The notes under the pieces were generated by a model that was given only the letters and a program-made list of their open reading frames with translations, did not search any database and was not told the origin of the DNA. A DNA stretch of 35,133 nucleotides, from positions 1 to 35,133 of the forward strand of contig NZ_JAIBNX010000083.1 of the NCBI RefSeq assembly GCF_026130045.1. The letters run 5' to 3'. Numbering within the stretch: the stretch's first letter is position 1; each line of letters opens with the position of its first letter. Positions 24,563 through 33,274 of this stretch are shown here, in pieces. The stretch is from Micromonospora sp. CPCC 205371 (GTDB lineage: Bacteria; Actinomycetota; Actinomycetes; Mycobacteriales; Micromonosporaceae). A program made the position numbers and the translations under genes.

Positions 24563-25816
24563 GTGACCGCCGCCCGTGAGGCCCCCCATGTCGCCGAGGC
24601 GCCCACCGGGTTGCGGGTGACGTTCGGCGACGCGATCTACCCCGCCGACGAGCTCGCGCACGGCGCGGCATACGAGCTGTTCAGCGCCGACCCCGTCGAC
24701 GGCTTCCAGCGCAACCCGCGTCCCGGCGCACCGCTGCCGTGGCACCGTTTCGTGCACGTCACCGAGGTCGCCGCCGTGCACGGGCCGCGCGCCGACGCAC
24801 CGCTGGAGACGCCCGAAGCACCACTCATGGTCCCGCTCAACCGGCAGCGCGGGTGGAACGACATCCACGCGCTCAGCCAGACCCCGGCATACGCCGACGA
24901 CCCGACCGTCGCGGGCATCCGGCGCACCGCCGCGATCCGGCGGGGCACCCGCATGATCAAGGCGCTGTCGGCGCGCCAGCTCTCCGGATACCTGCGCGGC
25001 TGGCTGCCCTACGGCTTCTGCTACCGCGAGCATGACGTGGCGCACCTGCGCACCCCGGCCGACCTGGCGCTGTTGCGCACCGACACCGACGCCAGCCGCG
25101 ACGACCCGGACGTCGTCTACGCGCTGCGGTGGCGCGCGATCGACCCGCGCGACTACGAGATCCCGCTGGGCGCCAACCAGCGCGGCCTCGTCCGCATGCC
25201 GGCACACGACCGGGTCGGTCCGCCCGTCCTGGGCACGGGCTTCACCCCGAGCGGCCGATACGTGATTCCGGAGTTCGTCACCGCCGACTTCGCCGACCTG
25301 CCGATGCCGGCCAACGCGACGCTGCTCGCCTACACCCCCGACGGCACCGAGGTCGTGCTGTACACGTACCAGCCGGAGCAGCGGGGGTGGCTGCGGATGG
25401 CCGGTCCGCAGTGGCGCCACCTGCTGACCAGGGTGCCCGAGCTGCCACCCGACCAGGAGTACGTGCCGAGCGACGACAAGACCAAGTCGACCCGGCTCGT
25501 CGGGCGTTACCGCGGGCAGGAGTTTGAGGCCGTCGCCGACCCGCCCGGCGAGTTCCGGGTGCTCGCCATGACCCGCGCCGCGCGGTACCCCGTCGAGGCC
25601 CTGAGCCGGCGCGTGCCGTACGCGCGCTGGCGCGGCGTGCCATGCACGGCGCTGCACCAGGAGGCGGGCTGGACCCGCCTCGGGCTCTGCCGCCCCGACG
25701 CCGACAGCGTCGCCGCGCTCGGCGCGCAGTGCAACGAGCGCGGCGTCTACGAGGTGTGGGCGCCGACCGCCGAGATCACCGACCCCGGCATGGTCGACAT
25801 CGAATACGCCCTCTAG
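24563..25816 (+). CDS. Conserved-looking protein of unknown function
   Basis: This 417-aa soluble protein has no signal peptide, membrane segment or motif that I recognise. It looks globular and well coded (strong GC bias at third positions). It is rich in Arg, Tyr and Trp in the second half, with two related-looking blocks ([20 protein letters not shown] and [20 protein letters not shown]). GTG 24563 is chosen because coding sequence starts there next to a -10 box; the frame opens upstream to 23621 only because it runs antisense to tatD. The gene is divergent from tatD and its stop overlaps the metG stop by CTAG. Its presence between tatD and metG hints at a lineage-specific insertion. Confidence 0.75.
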   Translation: MTAAREAPHVAEAPTGLRVTFGDAIYPADELAHGAAYELFSADPVDGFQRNPRPGAPLPWHRFVHVTEVAAVHGPRADAPLETPEAPLMVPLNRQRGWNDIHALSQTPAYADDPTVAGIRRTAAIRRGTRMIKALSARQLSGYLRGWLPYGFCYREHDVAHLRTPADLALLRTDTDASRDDPDVVYALRWRAIDPRDYEIPLGANQRGLVRMPAHDRVGPPVLGTGFTPSGRYVIPEFVTADFADLPMPANATLLAYTPDGTEVVLYTYQPEQRGWLRMAGPQWRHLLTRVPELPPDQEYVPSDDKTKSTRLVGRYRGQEFEAVADPPGEFRVLAMTRAARYPVEALSRRVPYARWRGVPCTALHQEAGWTRLGLCRPDADSVAALGAQCNERGVYEVWAPTAEITDPGMVDIEYAL

Positions 25817-27615
25817 CCCTCCAGGCGGGCCAGCTCCTCGTCGACGATCGACGGGTCGAGCTTGCGGAAGACCGGCTTGGGCGGGGAGAGCGGCCGGCCG
25901 CTCGAAAGCGGCACCGACTCCCAGCGCGCTCCGGTCGTGTAGTCGCCGGTGAGGATGGGGTACGCCGGGCCGCCGTCGAGGTCTTCCACCTCGACGATCG
26001 AGGGCATAGGCGCGTGTATCCCGGTGCTGCCGAGCAGTTCGTGCACCTTCTGCGCGCTGTGCGGCAGGAACGGGGTGAGCAGCGTGTTGCAGTCGCTCAC
26101 CGCCTGGAGCGCCACGTGCAGCACGGTGCCCATCCGGTCTCGCCCCATCGGACCCTCAGCGTCCTTCATCTTCCAGGGCGCCTGCTCCGACAGGTACTTG
26201 TTGGCCTCCGCCACCACCCGCATGGCCTCGCCGATGGCCTGCTTCTGCCGGTGCTTCTCGATCAGGCCACCGACGGCCGGGAAGGCTTTCTGGGCGGTCT
26301 CCAGCAGCGCGCGGTCCTCGGCGGTCAGCTCGCCCGCCGGCGGGATGGCGCCGAAGTTCTTGGCGGCCATCGAGATCGACCGGTTGACGAGGTTGCCCCA
26401 GCCGGCGACCAGCTCGTCGTTGTTGCGGCGGAGGAATTCGGCCCACGTGAAGTCGGTGTCCTGGCTCTCGGGGCCAGCCACGGCGATGAAGTAGCGCAGG
26501 GCGTCGGCGTCGTACCGCTCCAGGAAGTCGCGGACGTAGATCACCACCTGGCGCGACGACGAGAACTTGCGGCCCTCCATCGTGAGGAACTCGCTGGAGA
26601 CGACCTCGGTCGGGAGGTTCAGCTGGCCGAGGGCGCCCGGCTCGCCGCCCCGGTCGCCCTCGCCCGAGTACCCGAGCAGCAGGGCAGGCCAGATCACCGA
26701 GTGGAAGACGATGTTGTCCTTGCCCATGAAGTAGTACCCGCGAGCGTCCTTGCCCTCCTCCGGGGACCACCAGCGACGCCACGCCTCGGGGTCGCCGGAG
26801 CGCCGGGCCCACTCGATCGAGGCCGACAGGTATCCGATCACGGCGTCGAACCAGACGTAGATCCGCTTGTCGGACCGGTCGCGCCAGCCGTCGAGCGGGA
26901 TCGGCACGCCCCACTCCAGGTCGCGGGTGATGGCACGGGGCTGGAGGTCGTCGAGAAGGTTCTTGGAGAAGCGCAGCACGTTGGGGCGCCAGCCGTCGCG
27001 GGTGTCGAGCCACTTGCCCAGCGCCTGCGCGAACGCCGGCAGGTCCAGGAAGAAGTGCTCGGTCTCGACGAACTCCGGCGTCTCACCGTTGATCTTGGAG
27101 CGCGGGTTGATGAGGTCGACCGGGTCGAGCTGGTTGCCGCAGTTGTCGCACTGGTCGCCGCGCGCGCTGTCGTACCCGCAGATCGGGCAGGTGCCCTCGA
27201 TGTACCGGTCGGGCAGGGTGCGGCCGGTCGACGGGGAGATCGCGCCCATCGTGACCTTGGGGACGATGTACCCGTTGCGGTGCAGCCCCTCGAAGAGCTC
27301 CTGCACGACCGCGAAGTGGTTGCCGGTCGTGGTGCGGGTGAAGAGGTCGTAGGCGAGGCCGAGCCCGTGCAGGTCCTCGACGATCACCCGGTTGTACCGG
27401 TCGGCGAGCTCGCGCGGGGTCACGCCCTCCTTGTCGGCCTGCACCTGGATGGGCGTGCCGTGCTCGTCCGTGCCCGACACCATGAGCACGTCGTGGCCCG
27501 CCATCCGCATGTACCGGCTGAAAACGTCGGAGGGGACGCCGAAACCGGAAACGTGGCCGATGTGGCGCGGGCCGTTGGCGTACGGCCAGGCGACCGCCGC
27601 GAGAACGTGACTCAT
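25813..27615 (-). CDS. metG: Methionyl-tRNA synthetase
   Basis: This 600-aa class I aminoacyl-tRNA synthetase charges tRNA-Met. It has the HIGH motif at residues 18-21 ([12 protein letters not shown]), a zinc knuckle with CPIC and CDNC pairs (about residues 140-160), and the KMSKS-equivalent GRKFSSS. An alpha-helical anticodon domain follows, without the C-terminal EMAP-like domain of longer enzymes. ATG 27615 is chosen over a TTG three codons upstream. TACCCT ends 8 nt before the ATG and no good ribosome site is seen, so the message may be leaderless. The stop overlaps the convergent neighbour by 4 bp. Confidence 0.95.
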   Translation of the reverse strand: MSHVLAAVAWPYANGPRHIGHVSGFGVPSDVFSRYMRMAGHDVLMVSGTDEHGTPIQVQADKEGVTPRELADRYNRVIVEDLHGLGLAYDLFTRTTTGNHFAVVQELFEGLHRNGYIVPKVTMGAISPSTGRTLPDRYIEGTCPICGYDSARGDQCDNCGNQLDPVDLINPRSKINGETPEFVETEHFFLDLPAFAQALGKWLDTRDGWRPNVLRFSKNLLDDLQPRAITRDLEWGVPIPLDGWRDRSDKRIYVWFDAVIGYLSASIEWARRSGDPEAWRRWWSPEEGKDARGYYFMGKDNIVFHSVIWPALLLGYSGEGDRGGEPGALGQLNLPTEVVSSEFLTMEGRKFSSSRQVVIYVRDFLERYDADALRYFIAVAGPESQDTDFTWAEFLRRNNDELVAGWGNLVNRSISMAAKNFGAIPPAGELTAEDRALLETAQKAFPAVGGLIEKHRQKQAIGEAMRVVAEANKYLSEQAPWKMKDAEGPMGRDRMGTVLHVALQAVSDCNTLLTPFLPHSAQKVHELLGSTGIHAPMPSIVEVEDLDGGPAYPILTGDYTTGARWESVPLSSGRPLSPPKPVFRKLDPSIVDEELARLEG

Positions 27616-27623
27616 GCTTGACA

Positions 27624-27629
27624 AGGGTA
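27624..27629 (-). promoter_or_regulatory. Possible -10 box of metG
   Basis: TACCCT on the minus strand ends 8 nt before the metG ATG. The gene lacks a clear Shine-Dalgarno sequence, which fits leaderless initiation. No strong -35 was found. Confidence 0.35.
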
Positions 27630-27738
27630 GTGACCTGTTTATAGGCCGACACGCGCGGAGCGCTACATGGTCATCACGCCTTCCCGTTGTCCAATGAAGT
27701 CTGTGACCGGTTCAGCGCCACAGCCAGGGGAAACGCAG

Positions 27739-29481
27739 ATGCCCGACGGCGCCGCGGGCGGTAGCCCGTGGGCCGCGGACGGCCCTGCCGGAGCATGGTG
27801 GCGGGGCGATCCGGCGGCGGCCGCTGCCCGTTTCGCAGCACTCGACCGCCCAGCCGTGCCGCCCGTACCGCCCGCACCGATCGTCACCATCCCCCCTCCA
27901 CCGGATGCGGCTGCTTCCGCCGGGGAGGCCGTCCACGTGCCCCACGCCGCGCCGGTGGGCTCCCTCCCCTCCGACTACGAGCCGGCGGACGCGGACGAGC
28001 GGACGGCCGGGCCGGAGGCGGACGCGGAGGTCATTCGCCCGGAGGTGCGCGCGGTGCGCGAGCCCACTCCGACCGGGCTCCGGCCCGCGGACGGCTTCGA
28101 CCCAACTCCGCAGGCCGCGTCGCGGCAACCCGACAGCGAGCCCGTCGACACCGCGGCATCGGCGCCCGCCGGCCACGACGAGTCGCCGGAGCAGGCGGGC
28201 GAGCCCGGCGAGCCCTCGCTCGACGCCGCCGAGGCCGCGCCCGGCGACTCCCCGCCCGAAGACGACGCCGAACGGGCGGCCGGCCGCGCCGGCGCCTCCG
28301 CCGACCGCGCGACGGAGGGCTCCGCGGCCGCGCTGGGGGCCCCCGCGGCGCTCGCGGACGCCGAGCCCGACGAGGCGCCATCAATCGACGCCGCCTCCGA
28401 CCTTCCGGATATCGAGGCCGCGCTCCCGGAGGGCGACACCATCTCCGAGCCCGACGCAGCCGTTGACCACGCCGCCACCCTTTCCGGCGCGGACACCGCC
28501 AATCACGGCGCCGCGCTCGCCCAGGCCGACGCCACGCACGAAGGCGACGCCACGCACGAGGACGGTGCATTGGACGATGTCGCGCTTCAGGAGGCCGCGA
28601 TCGACGGCAGCATGGCCGGAGACGAGGCAGGCTTCAGAGCCGACGTGTCCGCCGACGAGGCGACGAGGGCTGCCACCGCGGTCGAGGCCGGGCTCGCTGA
28701 CGACGGAGCGGCGCAGCCGCCCGCTCCGGTCCTACGGCCAGGCACGCCAGCGGATGCGTCGGGCCGACCGTGGCGAGCTCGTGCCCCTATAGGGGCACCT
28801 CGTCGCCACAGACTCGCGGCGGAAGCCAGGGAGACGGTCGTACTGCCGCCCATGCCGGAACGCGCCCTCATCCCGACCCCGTCGCCCGCACCGGACGACG
28901 ACGAGTTGCCGTTCTGGCTGCCCAGTCACGAGGTGCCCCGCCGGGACCGGTACAGCGGCCGGCGTCCGGGGCGGCTGCCAAAGCCGCCGCGCAGCCCAGC
29001 CGTCGGCTTGGTTGGGTTGGTTGTGCTGGCACTACTGGCGACGTTCTTCGCGTGGGTGAGCGCCGAGCCGCTGTGGCTGGCCGTCGGGCACGGCGACAGC
29101 GGCACCGCCACCATTTCGGAGTGCACGGGCAGTGGCGTCGGTCAGCGCTGCGTCGGCGAATTCAGCGCGGCCAACGGCGCGTTCACCGCTGAGGGGATAC
29201 GACTGGTCGGGGTGGCCGACGGCGAGAGCACGGCCGGCAGCACGGTGACCGCCCGGATGGTCGGCGCCGACAGCGGTCGGGCGTACGTGGGGGATGCGGC
29301 CGCGGTGCGGCACCTGCGGTGGGCGCTTGGGCTGATCCTGGTCATGCTGTGCGGGCTGGGACTCGTGTGGGTGACCGGGGCGCGGCGCCTGGAGGACCGC
29401 TGGTCTCGCCGCACCGCCACGGTGACCGCTCTGGCCGCGCCCTTGCTGGTAACCGTCGCCTTCCTCGCCTCGACTTTCTAG
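27739..29481 (+). CDS. Ala/Asp/Pro-rich protein with C-terminal membrane domain
   Basis: This 580-aa protein has about 400 residues of Ala/Asp/Glu/Pro-rich, probably disordered cytoplasmic sequence. The C-terminal part has three membrane segments (about 420-440, 525-547 and 558-580). Between the first two, an external loop of about 80 residues carries GTATISECTGSGVGQRCVGEF, with two cysteines that could pair. ATG 27739 has AGGGGA at about 9 nt; an ATG at 27667 is a longer alternative. The function is unknown. The linker contains in frame a 40-bp DNA palindrome (28770-28809), encoding Arg-rich sequence unlike the acidic remainder. The gene is divergent from metG and ends 8 bp from convergent rsmI. 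Confidence 0.78.
   Translation: MPDGAAGGSPWAADGPAGAWWRGDPAAAAARFAALDRPAVPPVPPAPIVTIPPPPDAAASAGEAVHVPHAAPVGSLPSDYEPADADERTAGPEADAEVIRPEVRAVREPTPTGLRPADGFDPTPQAASRQPDSEPVDTAASAPAGHDESPEQAGEPGEPSLDAAEAAPGDSPPEDDAERAAGRAGASADRATEGSAAALGAPAALADAEPDEAPSIDAASDLPDIEAALPEGDTISEPDAAVDHAATLSGADTANHGAALAQADATHEGDATHEDGALDDVALQEAAIDGSMAGDEAGFRADVSADEATRAATAVEAGLADDGAAQPPAPVLRPGTPADASGRPWRARAPIGAPRRHRLAAEARETVVLPPMPERALIPTPSPAPDDDELPFWLPSHEVPRRDRYSGRRPGRLPKPPRSPAVGLVGLVVLALLATFFAWVSAEPLWLAVGHGDSGTATISECTGSGVGQRCVGEFSAANGAFTAEGIRLVGVADGESTAGSTVTARMVGADSGRAYVGDAAAVRHLRWALGLILVMLCGLGLVWVTGARRLEDRWSRRTATVTALAAPLLVTVAFLASTF
28770..28809. repeat. Two-tier palindromic element inside a coding region
   Basis: The core GTGCCCCTATAGGGGCAC (28781-28798) is a perfect 18-bp palindrome. 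Outer arms GTGGCGA (28770-28776) and TCGCCAC (28803-28809) are also perfect, with unpaired tetranucleotides (gctc / ctcg) between tiers. The architecture is the same as that of the element at 4588-4644, with different sequence. It looks like a mobile or protein-binding palindrome that has landed in frame in the disordered linker. Confidence 0.7.
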
Positions 29482-29489
29482 CACGGTGA

Positions 29490-30344
29490 TCAGGGAGTCG
29501 TGTGGACGAGGGCGTAGACCTCGCGGCGGGGGCGCCCGTGAGTGGCGGCCACGGACGCGATGGCGTCGCGACGAGACATGCCGCCGGCCTCCAGAGCGGC
29601 CACCGCTGACCGCAGGTCTTCGTCCGGCACGTCGGTGCCGGAGGACGGGGCCGCGCCGGCCACGACGAGGGTGATCTCGCCGCGCGGATGCTGCTCAGCG
29701 GCCCAGGTCGCCAGGGCGCCGAGCGGCCTTCGCACGATCTCCTCGTACGTCTTGGTGAGCTCGCGACACACCGCCGCCTCCCGATCCGCGCCGAACACCT
29801 CGGCGAGGTCGGTGAGCGCTCCGGCGATCCGGTGTGGCGCCTCGAAGAAGACCAGTGTCCGTTCCTCCGACGCGAGGGCGCGTAGCCGGGCGCGCCGGGA
29901 GCCGCCACCGCGCGGGAGGAAGCCTTCGAAGCAGAACCGGTCGGCGGGCAGCCCGGACAGCGCGAGCGCGGTGGTCACGGCGCTGGGACCGGGGGCCGCG
30001 GTGACCGGTAGGCCCGCGTCGAGTGCGGCGCGGACCAGCCGGTATCCGGGATCGGACACGCTCGGCATCCCCCCATCGGTGATCAGCGCGACCGACGCAC
30101 CGTCGCGCATGGCGTCGACCAGGTCGGGGGTACGCCTCTCCTCGTTGCCCTCGAAGTAGGAAATGATCCGCCCGGCGATGGTGACGTCGAGGTCGCGCGC
30201 CAGCCGGCCCAGCCGCCGGGTGTCTTCAGCCGCCACGACGTCAGCGGTTGACAGGATGTCGCGGAGCCGGACGGAGGCGTCGGATATGTTGCCTAGCGGG
30301 GCACCAACAAGCACCAACCGCCCAGAATCTGACCTTTCCCCCAC
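29490..30344 (-). CDS. rsmI: 16S rRNA (cytidine1402-2'-O)-methyltransferase
   Basis: This 284-aa SAM-dependent tetrapyrrole-methylase-fold enzyme modifies C1402 at the ribosomal P site. Visible blocks are LVLVGAPLGNISDAS near the N-terminus, AEDTRRLGRL, ALITDGGMPSVSDPGYRLV, APGPSAVTTALALSGLP, and FFEAPHRI. The GTG start is chosen with GAAAGG about 8 nt upstream. The gene is divergent from the protein O-mannosyltransferase gene, the same arrangement as Rv1003/Rv1002c in M. tuberculosis. Confidence 0.95.
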   Translation of the reverse strand: MGERSDSGRLVLVGAPLGNISDASVRLRDILSTADVVAAEDTRRLGRLARDLDVTIAGRIISYFEGNEERRTPDLVDAMRDGASVALITDGGMPSVSDPGYRLVRAALDAGLPVTAAPGPSAVTTALALSGLPADRFCFEGFLPRGGGSRRARLRALASEERTLVFFEAPHRIAGALTDLAEVFGADREAAVCRELTKTYEEIVRRPLGALATWAAEQHPRGEITLVVAGAAPSSGTDVPDEDLRSAVAALEAGGMSRRDAIASVAATHGRPRREVYALVHTTP

Positions 30345-30416
30345 CTCAACGGCCTTTCATCGATACTCATGACACCACTAGATGGGCAGTGCGCACCGGA
30401 CCGCCCCTCCGCAGCC

Positions 30417-30422
30417 TACGAT
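30417..30422 (+). promoter_or_regulatory. -10 box of a probable leaderless PMT transcript
   Basis: TACGAT fits TAnnnT closely and ends 6 nt before the GTG at 30429, which has no separate Shine-Dalgarno sequence. This is the standard geometry of actinobacterial leaderless genes. No clear -35 was seen. Confidence 0.5.
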
Positions 30423-30428
30423 CGCGGG

Positions 30429-32081
30429 GTGACCACGGCCGCGACAGCGCAGGCACCGGCGATCACCAATGAAGACGCCGGCCGCGAAGAAGAGCACGAG
30501 AGCCCTGAAGCCGGCACCGCTGGCCAGCGTGGCGGCGTGGCCGACGTCGTCCGGCGCCGGCTGCTGCCGTTCGACGCGCGGCTCGACCCGTACTCGTGGC
30601 TCGCCACCGGCGTCATCGTGGTCATCGCCGGCATCCTACGGCTGGTCAACCTCGACAAGCCCAAGGGCTTGATCTTCGACGAGGTGTACTACCCCACCGA
30701 CGCCTGGGACATGCTGCATCGCGGCGTCGAGTGGGACGAGAAGACCAACGGCCCGGCCTACGTCGTGCACCCGCCGCTCGGCAAGTGGATGATCGCGCTC
30801 GGCGAGATGGTGTACGGCAACAACGAGATGGGCTGGCGGATCTCCGGCGCCCTGATCGGCACCCTCTCCGTGCTGATCATGGTGCGGGTCGCCCGGCGCA
30901 TGTTCCACTCGACGGTGCTGGGCTGCGCCGCCGGCCTGCTCATGGCGCTAGACGGCTTCCACCTCGTCCTCTCGCGGATCTCGCTGCTCGACATCTTCCT
31001 CATGTTCTTCGTGCTGGCGGCGTTCGGCGCGCTGGTGATGGACCGCGACGCACGCCGGCGGCGCTGGCTGCGCGCGATGGAAGCCGGCCTCGACCCGAGC
31101 CAGCCCGGCCAGGCGGGACGGCCGTCCTTTGACTGGCGCACCGGCGTGCCCTGGTGGCGGCTGCTGTGCGCGGTGATGATGGGCTGCGCCCTGAGCGTCA
31201 AGTGGAGCGCGATCTGGTTCGTGCCGGTCTTCGCCCTGCTCATCGTCTGGTGGGAGGTGGGCGCGCGCCGGTCCGCCGGGGTACGCCGCCCGTGGCGCGA
31301 CACGGTGATCGACGAGTTTGGCTGGCTCCTGCTCGCTGGTGTGCTGATCGTGGTCACCTACACCGCCACCTGGGCCGGCTGGTTCGCCACCGACACCGGG
31401 TACTTCCGGCATTGGCTGCGCGACACCGGCCACGCCGAACCGCCGGTGTGGGGCGCGATCCGCAACCTGCTCCACTACCACCACGAGATGTACAAGTTCC
31501 ACTCGACGCTGGACGCCACACACCAGTACCAGTCGTGGCCGTGGCAGTGGCTGCTGCTGGGCCGCCCGATCGCGTTCTACTGGTCGGCCGACGGCAACTG
31601 CGGCGCGTCGAGCTGCGCCTCGCACATCCTGCTCGTGGGCACGCCGCTGCTGTGGTGGTCGTTCATCCCGGCGCTCGGCGCGCTCGTCTGGTTCGGCATC
31701 GCGCGCCGCGACTGGCGGGCCGGCGCGATCCTGCTCGGCGTGGCGGCCGGCCTGCTGCCCTGGTTCTACTTCGCCATGCAGGGCCGCACGATGTTCGCGT
31801 TCTACGCGCTGCCGGCGCAGCCGTTCCTGGTGCTCGCCGTGGTGTACGTGCTCGGAGCGATCATGACGCCTGCGCCCGCCGCTGCTGTTGCCACGCCGGG
31901 CGCGGCGCCGCCGACCGACGAGAGCAGCTCCGACCGACGCCTGATCGGCGCGGTCGTCGCGGGGGCGTACGTACTGCTGGTCGCGGTCTGCTTCGCATAC
32001 TTCTATCCGATATACGTCGGCCAAGTGATCCCGTACGACGACTGGTCCGCCCGCATGTGGCTGGGCAGCCGCTGGATCTAG
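30429..32081 (+). CDS. pmt: Protein O-mannosyltransferase (GT39)
   Basis: This integral membrane protein of about 550 aa transfers mannose from polyprenyl-phosphate mannose to Ser/Thr of secreted proteins. After a hydrophilic N-terminus of about 60 residues come some eleven hydrophobic segments. The first external loop holds the Asp-Glu pair of the family (LIFDEVYYPTDAW). Other family blocks are HPPLGKWMIALGE, VKWSAIWF, and YQSWPWQWLLLGRPIAFYW. It has no MIR domain, as in the bacterial Rv1002c-type enzymes. GTG 30429 is favoured by the -10 box just before it; ATG 30369 would add 20 residues. Proteins with Ser/Thr-rich regions encoded here are possible substrates. Confidence 0.92.
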   Translation: MTTAATAQAPAITNEDAGREEEHESPEAGTAGQRGGVADVVRRRLLPFDARLDPYSWLATGVIVVIAGILRLVNLDKPKGLIFDEVYYPTDAWDMLHRGVEWDEKTNGPAYVVHPPLGKWMIALGEMVYGNNEMGWRISGALIGTLSVLIMVRVARRMFHSTVLGCAAGLLMALDGFHLVLSRISLLDIFLMFFVLAAFGALVMDRDARRRRWLRAMEAGLDPSQPGQAGRPSFDWRTGVPWWRLLCAVMMGCALSVKWSAIWFVPVFALLIVWWEVGARRSAGVRRPWRDTVIDEFGWLLLAGVLIVVTYTATWAGWFATDTGYFRHWLRDTGHAEPPVWGAIRNLLHYHHEMYKFHSTLDATHQYQSWPWQWLLLGRPIAFYWSADGNCGASSCASHILLVGTPLLWWSFIPALGALVWFGIARRDWRAGAILLGVAAGLLPWFYFAMQGRTMFAFYALPAQPFLVLAVVYVLGAIMTPAPAAAVATPGAAPPTDESSSDRRLIGAVVAGAYVLLVAVCFAYFYPIYVGQVIPYDDWSARMWLGSRWI

Positions 32082-32161
32082 CCAAGCCCGCCATCGCCCG
32101 AGGCCGCCACCCGGCCCACCCCGACCACGTCCTCGCGCGCGGACGGCGCGGCGCGGATGGG

Positions 32162-33274
32162 CTAGAGGGTTACGGGGAGAGACACGAGGGCGTGGGAGCG
32201 GAAGGATGGACGCCAGCGCAGCTCGTCGGCCGGTACCGCCAGCGCCAGCCTCGGGAAGCGGCTGATCAGGGAGCCGATCGCGATCTGCCCCTCCAGGCGG
32301 GCCAGCGGCGCGCCCAAGCAGTAGTGAATGCCGTGCCCCAGTGACAGGTGGGCGTTGTCGGCGCGGGTCAGGTCGAGCCGGTCCGGGTCGGTGAACCGGT
32401 CGGGGTCGTGGTTGGCGGCCGCCACGCCGAGCAGTACCGTCTCGCCCTTGGCGATCGCGACGCCCCCGATCGTCAGATCCTCGACCGGAAACCGCCGGAT
32501 CGCCACCGTCGCCGGCACGTCGTACCGCAGCAGCTCCTCCACCGCCGCCGGCAGCAGCGACGGGTCGGCCCGCAGCTCGGCGAGCTGGTCGGGGGCGCGC
32601 AGTAGCGCCAGGACGCCGTTGCCGATCATGTTGACCGAGTTCTCGTATCCGGCGAACAGCACCAGGAACGCCAGCGACGTCAGCTCGTCTTCGCTCAGCC
32701 GGTCGCCGGAGTCGCGCGCCTCGATCATGGCCGACAGCAGGTCGTCGGCCGGTGCCGCCCGGCGTGCCGCGATCAGGTCGACGAAGAAGCCACTGATCGC
32801 GGTGATCGCGTCTCGGGCCGCCGCGGGGCTCGGCGGGGTCATCATCGTGTTCGTCCACTCGCGCAGCTGCCAGCGGTCCGCTGGCGGTACCCCGAAAAGC
32901 TCACCGATCACCGCGATCGGCAGCGGCTCGGCCAGCCCCGCGATCAGATCCGCCCCGCCTCCTCCGAGCGCGCCCAGCAGCTCGTCGGTCAGCTCCTGCA
33001 CCCTCGGCCGCATCGCGGCCACGCGGCGGCCGGTGAACGCGCGGTTGACCAGAGACCGGATGCGCGTGTGCTGCGGCGGGTCCATGTTGAGCAGGTTGGC
33101 GTCGAGCGCGGGCGGCAGCGAGAACCCGGCCCAGCCGACCGCGTTTCGCTTGTCGAGCGAGAGTCGCGGGTCGGCGAGGGCGGCACGCACGTCGGCGTAT
33201 CGGGTCACCAGCCACACCTGCGAGCCGTCGGGCAGTGTGGCCTGAAACGGGTCGCGGGGCTTCGACGGGATCAC
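32162..33274 (-). CDS. Cytochrome P450, N-terminally short
   Basis: This 370-aa soluble bacterial P450 has the heme-binding loop LGHGIHYCLGAPLARLEG (Cys ligand), the K-helix ELLR and the I-helix AGYENS. Compared with common CYP105/107 members (about 400 aa), the N-terminal A-helix region is missing: the protein starts just before the first beta strand (FQATLPDGSQVWLVTRY). In the I-helix the usual AGHETT is AGYENS, replacing the oxygen-activating Thr by Asn. The Phe before the heme loop is Leu. GTG 33274 overlaps the stop of the upstream membrane gene (GTGA). No ferredoxin gene is near. It is the last gene of the ImmA-DUF6545-P450 operon. Confidence 0.9.
   Translation of the reverse strand: MIPSKPRDPFQATLPDGSQVWLVTRYADVRAALADPRLSLDKRNAVGWAGFSLPPALDANLLNMDPPQHTRIRSLVNRAFTGRRVAAMRPRVQELTDELLGALGGGGADLIAGLAEPLPIAVIGELFGVPPADRWQLREWTNTMMTPPSPAAARDAITAISGFFVDLIAARRAAPADDLLSAMIEARDSGDRLSEDELTSLAFLVLFAGYENSVNMIGNGVLALLRAPDQLAELRADPSLLPAAVEELLRYDVPATVAIRRFPVEDLTIGGVAIAKGETVLLGVAAANHDPDRFTDPDRLDLTRADNAHLSLGHGIHYCLGAPLARLEGQIAIGSLISRFPRLALAVPADELRWRPSFRSHALVSLPVTL

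Noticed and set aside
30948..32858. 636-codon minus-strand frame across the PMT and P450 ends
   Set aside because: It runs antisense to PMT and in the wrong frame of the P450; composition is that of shadow translation.
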